The position numbers and the translations under genes were made by a program. A stretch of 64,000 bases of DNA from Afipia sp. (GTDB lineage Bacteria > Pseudomonadota > Alphaproteobacteria > Rhizobiales > Xanthobacteraceae), in the NCBI GenBank assembly GCA_030652315.1, contig JAUSAX010000045.1, forward strand, positions 1 to 64,000, in the 5' to 3' direction. Within the stretch, counting starts at the first letter, position 1. The number at the start of each line of letters is the position of its first letter. A model generated the notes under the pieces. That model was not told the DNA's origin. It saw nothing but the letters and a program-made list of their open reading frames with translations, and did no database searches. Positions 61,916-64,000 of the stretch are shown in pieces.

Positions 61916-63154
61916 ATGGCCATAACCGCTTCTTCCCGCTCGGCTCCCGCCGCCGGCGCCCAGGATGGCGCCCAGGCCGGCGAGCGCTCCCCCTTTGCCC
62001 GGCTGACCGATCTGCTGAGTCCCTATAAGCCGGGTAAGCCATTGATAAACATGTCGATTGGGGAGCCGCAGCATCCAGTGCCGGGCTTTGTCGGGCCGGT
62101 GCTGGCCAAACACATCAACGAATTCGGCCGCTACCCGATCGCAAAGGGTATCGAGCCATTCCGGCAGGCCGCCGCCGCTTGGGCGACCAAGCGCTTCGAC
62201 CTCCCCAAGGCGGTCGATCCGGAAACCGAGATTCTGGTGCTCAACGGCAGCCGCGAAGGCTTGTTTTTCGCGGCGATCGCCGCGGCCCGTTACGTCGGCC
62301 CGCGCAAGGGTCCGCCCGCGATCCTGATGCCCAATCCGTTTTATCCAGCCTACGCAGCAGGCGCGCGCGCTGCCGGATGCGAGGCGGTGTTTCTGCCGAC
62401 GACCCGCGACAACGGCTTTCTGCCCGATCTGGATTCGCTGAGCGCCGAGACCCTCGATCGCACCGTTGCATTTTATCTTGCGTCACCGGCCAATCCGCAG
62501 GGCTCGGTCGCATCGCGCGCTTACTTCGATCGCGTGAAGCAGCTCGCCGACCGTCACGGCTTCATCGTGCTCAGCGACGAATGCTATTCCGAAATCTACA
62601 CAGGCGAAGCACCGGGCAGCATGCTGGCCGCCGCCGGAAATGATTTCGCCAATGTGGTTGCGTTCCAGTCGCTGTCGAAGCGCTCGAACCTGCCGGGCAT
62701 GCGCGTCGGTTTTGTCGCCGGCGACAGGAAATTCCTCGCGCGCTTTCATGAGCTGCGCAACGTCGCGGCTCCTCAGGTGCCGGTGCCATTGCAGCATGTC
62801 GCCGTCGCCGCTTACGGTGATGAAGCCCATGTCGATGAAAATCGCAGGCTCTACCGGATCAAGTTCGATCTCGCGGACCAGATTCTCGGCAACCGTTTCG
62901 ATTATCGGCGGCCCGCCGGCGGATTCTGCATCTGGCTCGACGTCTCTGAGCATGGCGGCGATGAAGCCGCGACCGTGAAGCTTTTCAGAGACGGCGGCGT
63001 GCGCGTCATTCCCGGAAGCTACCTGGCACGGCCACAGGCCGATGGCAGCAATCCCGGCGCGGGATACATCCGCGTCGCCATGGTGCAGGACAGTGAAACA
63101 ACGGCTGAGGCGTTGCACCGTATGGTCGACGTCTTGAATGAAGCTCGGGGCTAG
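61916..63154 (+). CDS. dapC: PLP-dependent aminotransferase, DapC-like (succinyldiaminopimelate transaminase)
   Basis: A 412-residue fold-type I aminotransferase. The PLP lysine is in the motif SLSKRSNLPGMRVGFVAG. The phosphate-binding and ring-stacking segments are NGSREGLFFAAIAAARY, NPFYPAYAAGARAAG and LSDECYSEIYTGEAPG. The sequence is close to the class assigned to N-succinyldiaminopimelate aminotransferase, which would make it an enzyme of lysine and meso-diaminopimelate synthesis; the assignment is by resemblance. The ATG at 61916 is followed by an Ala-rich leader of about 25 residues. The stop is four bases before ftsK. Confidence 0.85.
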   Translation: MAITASSRSAPAAGAQDGAQAGERSPFARLTDLLSPYKPGKPLINMSIGEPQHPVPGFVGPVLAKHINEFGRYPIAKGIEPFRQAAAAWATKRFDLPKAVDPETEILVLNGSREGLFFAAIAAARYVGPRKGPPAILMPNPFYPAYAAGARAAGCEAVFLPTTRDNGFLPDLDSLSAETLDRTVAFYLASPANPQGSVASRAYFDRVKQLADRHGFIVLSDECYSEIYTGEAPGSMLAAAGNDFANVVAFQSLSKRSNLPGMRVGFVAGDRKFLARFHELRNVAAPQVPVPLQHVAVAAYGDEAHVDENRRLYRIKFDLADQILGNRFDYRRPAGGFCIWLDVSEHGGDEAATVKLFRDGGVRVIPGSYLARPQADGSNPGAGYIRVAMVQDSETTAEALHRMVDVLNEARG

Positions 63155-63158
63155 AAAT

Positions 63159-64000
63159 ATGCCAGCGATCGAACGCGTCATCCCCATCGTCGGCCAGATC
63201 TCGGACCCTTTGCGCGAAATGCTGGGGCGCCGTCTGCGCGAACTCACCGGCCTCGGCGTCATCGCCCTGTCGTGCGTCGTTGCCGCCGCCCTCATGACGT
63301 GGTCGGTGCAGGATCCCAGCCTCAGCCACGCAACCTCCGGCACCATCCGCAACCTGATGGGACGGCCCGGCGCCATCGGCTCTGACATGCTGATGCAGAT
63401 CTTCGGCCTCGGCGCGATCATGCTGATCCTGCCGATCGCAGTGTGGGGCTGGCGGCTGGTGACGCATCGTCTCTTCGACCGCGAAGCCTTGCGCATCGCC
63501 TGCTGGATTCTGTGCGCGGTGATTGCCGCCGGATTTGCCAGCTGCCTCCCGCGCAGCGGCGCGTGGCCGCTGCCGACCGGGCTCGGTGGCGTCGTTGGCG
63601 ATGCGCTGGTGCGCTTTCCCGCCGTCGTGTTCGGCCCGCCGGGCGTGATCTATCGCACCGTGCTGGGTGTCATCCTGTTCGCGGCGATGATCGGAAGCTT
63701 CGTCTTCGCCTGCGGCGCAGGTGCAAAGGAAAAGATCGTCGAACGCACCCGGCCGCCGATGATCGAAGAGGATGATTTCGAAGAGGACGACCGCCGCTCG
63801 ATTTCGCTGGGATGGCTGGTCCATGCCGTAATGAGCGCGAAGGCACGCGTTGTCCGCATGGCCTCGGCACTTTTCGCAATGATGGTCGGACGGACGGACT
63901 CCCACCGCACGCGGTCGTCGTTCGAGCGCATGGAGCCGAATCTTGGCGGCGAGCGCCGCGCTCCGTCGCTGGTGCCGCAAGACGAATACGAAGAGGAAGA
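63159..64000 (+). CDS. ftsK: DNA translocase FtsK, N-terminal part (continues beyond the window)
   Basis: The first 280 codons of a gene cut by the right edge. The N-terminal membrane domain has four hydrophobic segments (about residues 30-48 TGLGVIALSCVVAAALMTW, 80-100, 112-130 and 165-187) and RLRELTGLGVIALSCVV with SVQDPSLSHATSG, which is the standard start of alphaproteobacterial FtsK. It then enters the acidic, charged linker (MIEEDDFEEDDRRS, PQDEYEEEE). FtsK sits at the division septum and clears and resolves chromosome dimers; the motor domain lies outside the window. Only four bases separate it from the aminotransferase, so they share a transcript. Confidence 0.95.
   Translation, partial: MPAIERVIPIVGQISDPLREMLGRRLRELTGLGVIALSCVVAAALMTWSVQDPSLSHATSGTIRNLMGRPGAIGSDMLMQIFGLGAIMLILPIAVWGWRLVTHRLFDREALRIACWILCAVIAAGFASCLPRSGAWPLPTGLGGVVGDALVRFPAVVFGPPGVIYRTVLGVILFAAMIGSFVFACGAGAKEKIVERTRPPMIEEDDFEEDDRRSISLGWLVHAVMSAKARVVRMASALFAMMVGRTDSHRTRSSFERMEPNLGGERRAPSLVPQDEYEEE

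Overview
The window is a high-GC chromosomal segment of an alphaproteobacterium, most likely a member of the Bradyrhizobium/Rhodopseudomonas/Afipia group (Nitrobacteraceae). Three things support this: the codon bias, the hemD - alphaproteobacterial Mic60 - hemY order, and several families of palindromic intergenic repeats that are abundant in that group. No phage, transposase, CRISPR array or large genomic island is visible. Most genes are housekeeping or ordinary metabolic genes.

Layout. 1-6.1 kb: the 3' end of typA/bipA, an FAD amine oxidase, a small conserved protein, a secreted alpha/beta hydrolase, a GNAT acetyltransferase, inorganic pyrophosphatase, a membrane-anchored M20 peptidase and a small secreted protein. 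6.1-8 kb: a leftward yggT-DUF167-folD operon and tRNA-Ala. 8-13.7 kb: a hydrolase-OsmC fusion, a class I glutamine amidotransferase, an SDR, a TerB protein and an adenylate cyclase. 13.7-17.6 kb: a complete leftward TRAP transporter operon dctP-dctQ-dctM, with a strong hairpin after dctP and an unusually long DctM. 17.7-21.2 kb: cytochrome P450, an orphan Bug-type binding protein and a methyltransferase. 21.2-22.8 kb: a small accessory patch of four tiny genes between a tRNA-like remnant and tRNA-Thr.

22.9-33 kb: the leftward hemD-mic60-hemY operon, divergent from tsaD and gpsA, followed by an EVE protein, a methyltransferase, acetyl-CoA synthetase and a Kazal protein. 33-45.3 kb: a Tat-exported Kelch protein, an L,D-transpeptidase, a thermonuclease, an SDHAF4-like assembly factor, RsmB, a heparinase-like protein, purH, a UMF1-type MFS transporter and gamma-glutamyltransferase. 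45.3-50.2 kb: a GST and an HxlR regulator that diverges from a binding protein, with an SDR and a ketopantoate-reductase-like gene further along; a palindrome sits inside the divergent promoter. tRNA-Gly follows.

50.5-57.4 kb: CnoX-like thioredoxin, a LonN protein, a TetR regulator divergent from a membrane protein with two matching operators, Trm112, an NTF2-like protein, a UbiH-like hydroxylase, TesB and a GYF_2 membrane protein. 57.6-61.7 kb: two tandem glnK-amtB ammonium modules, the second with a candidate sigma-54 promoter, ending in clear intrinsic terminators. 61.9-64 kb: a DapC-like aminotransferase and the N-terminus of FtsK, cut by the window edge.

The points most worth following are regulatory or architectural rather than a new defence or mobile system: the dctP/dctQ attenuator and DctM insertion, the HxlR and TetR operator sites, the tRNA-Thr-flanked mini-island with a 58-residue winged-helix-like gene, and the doubled glnK-amtB unit.
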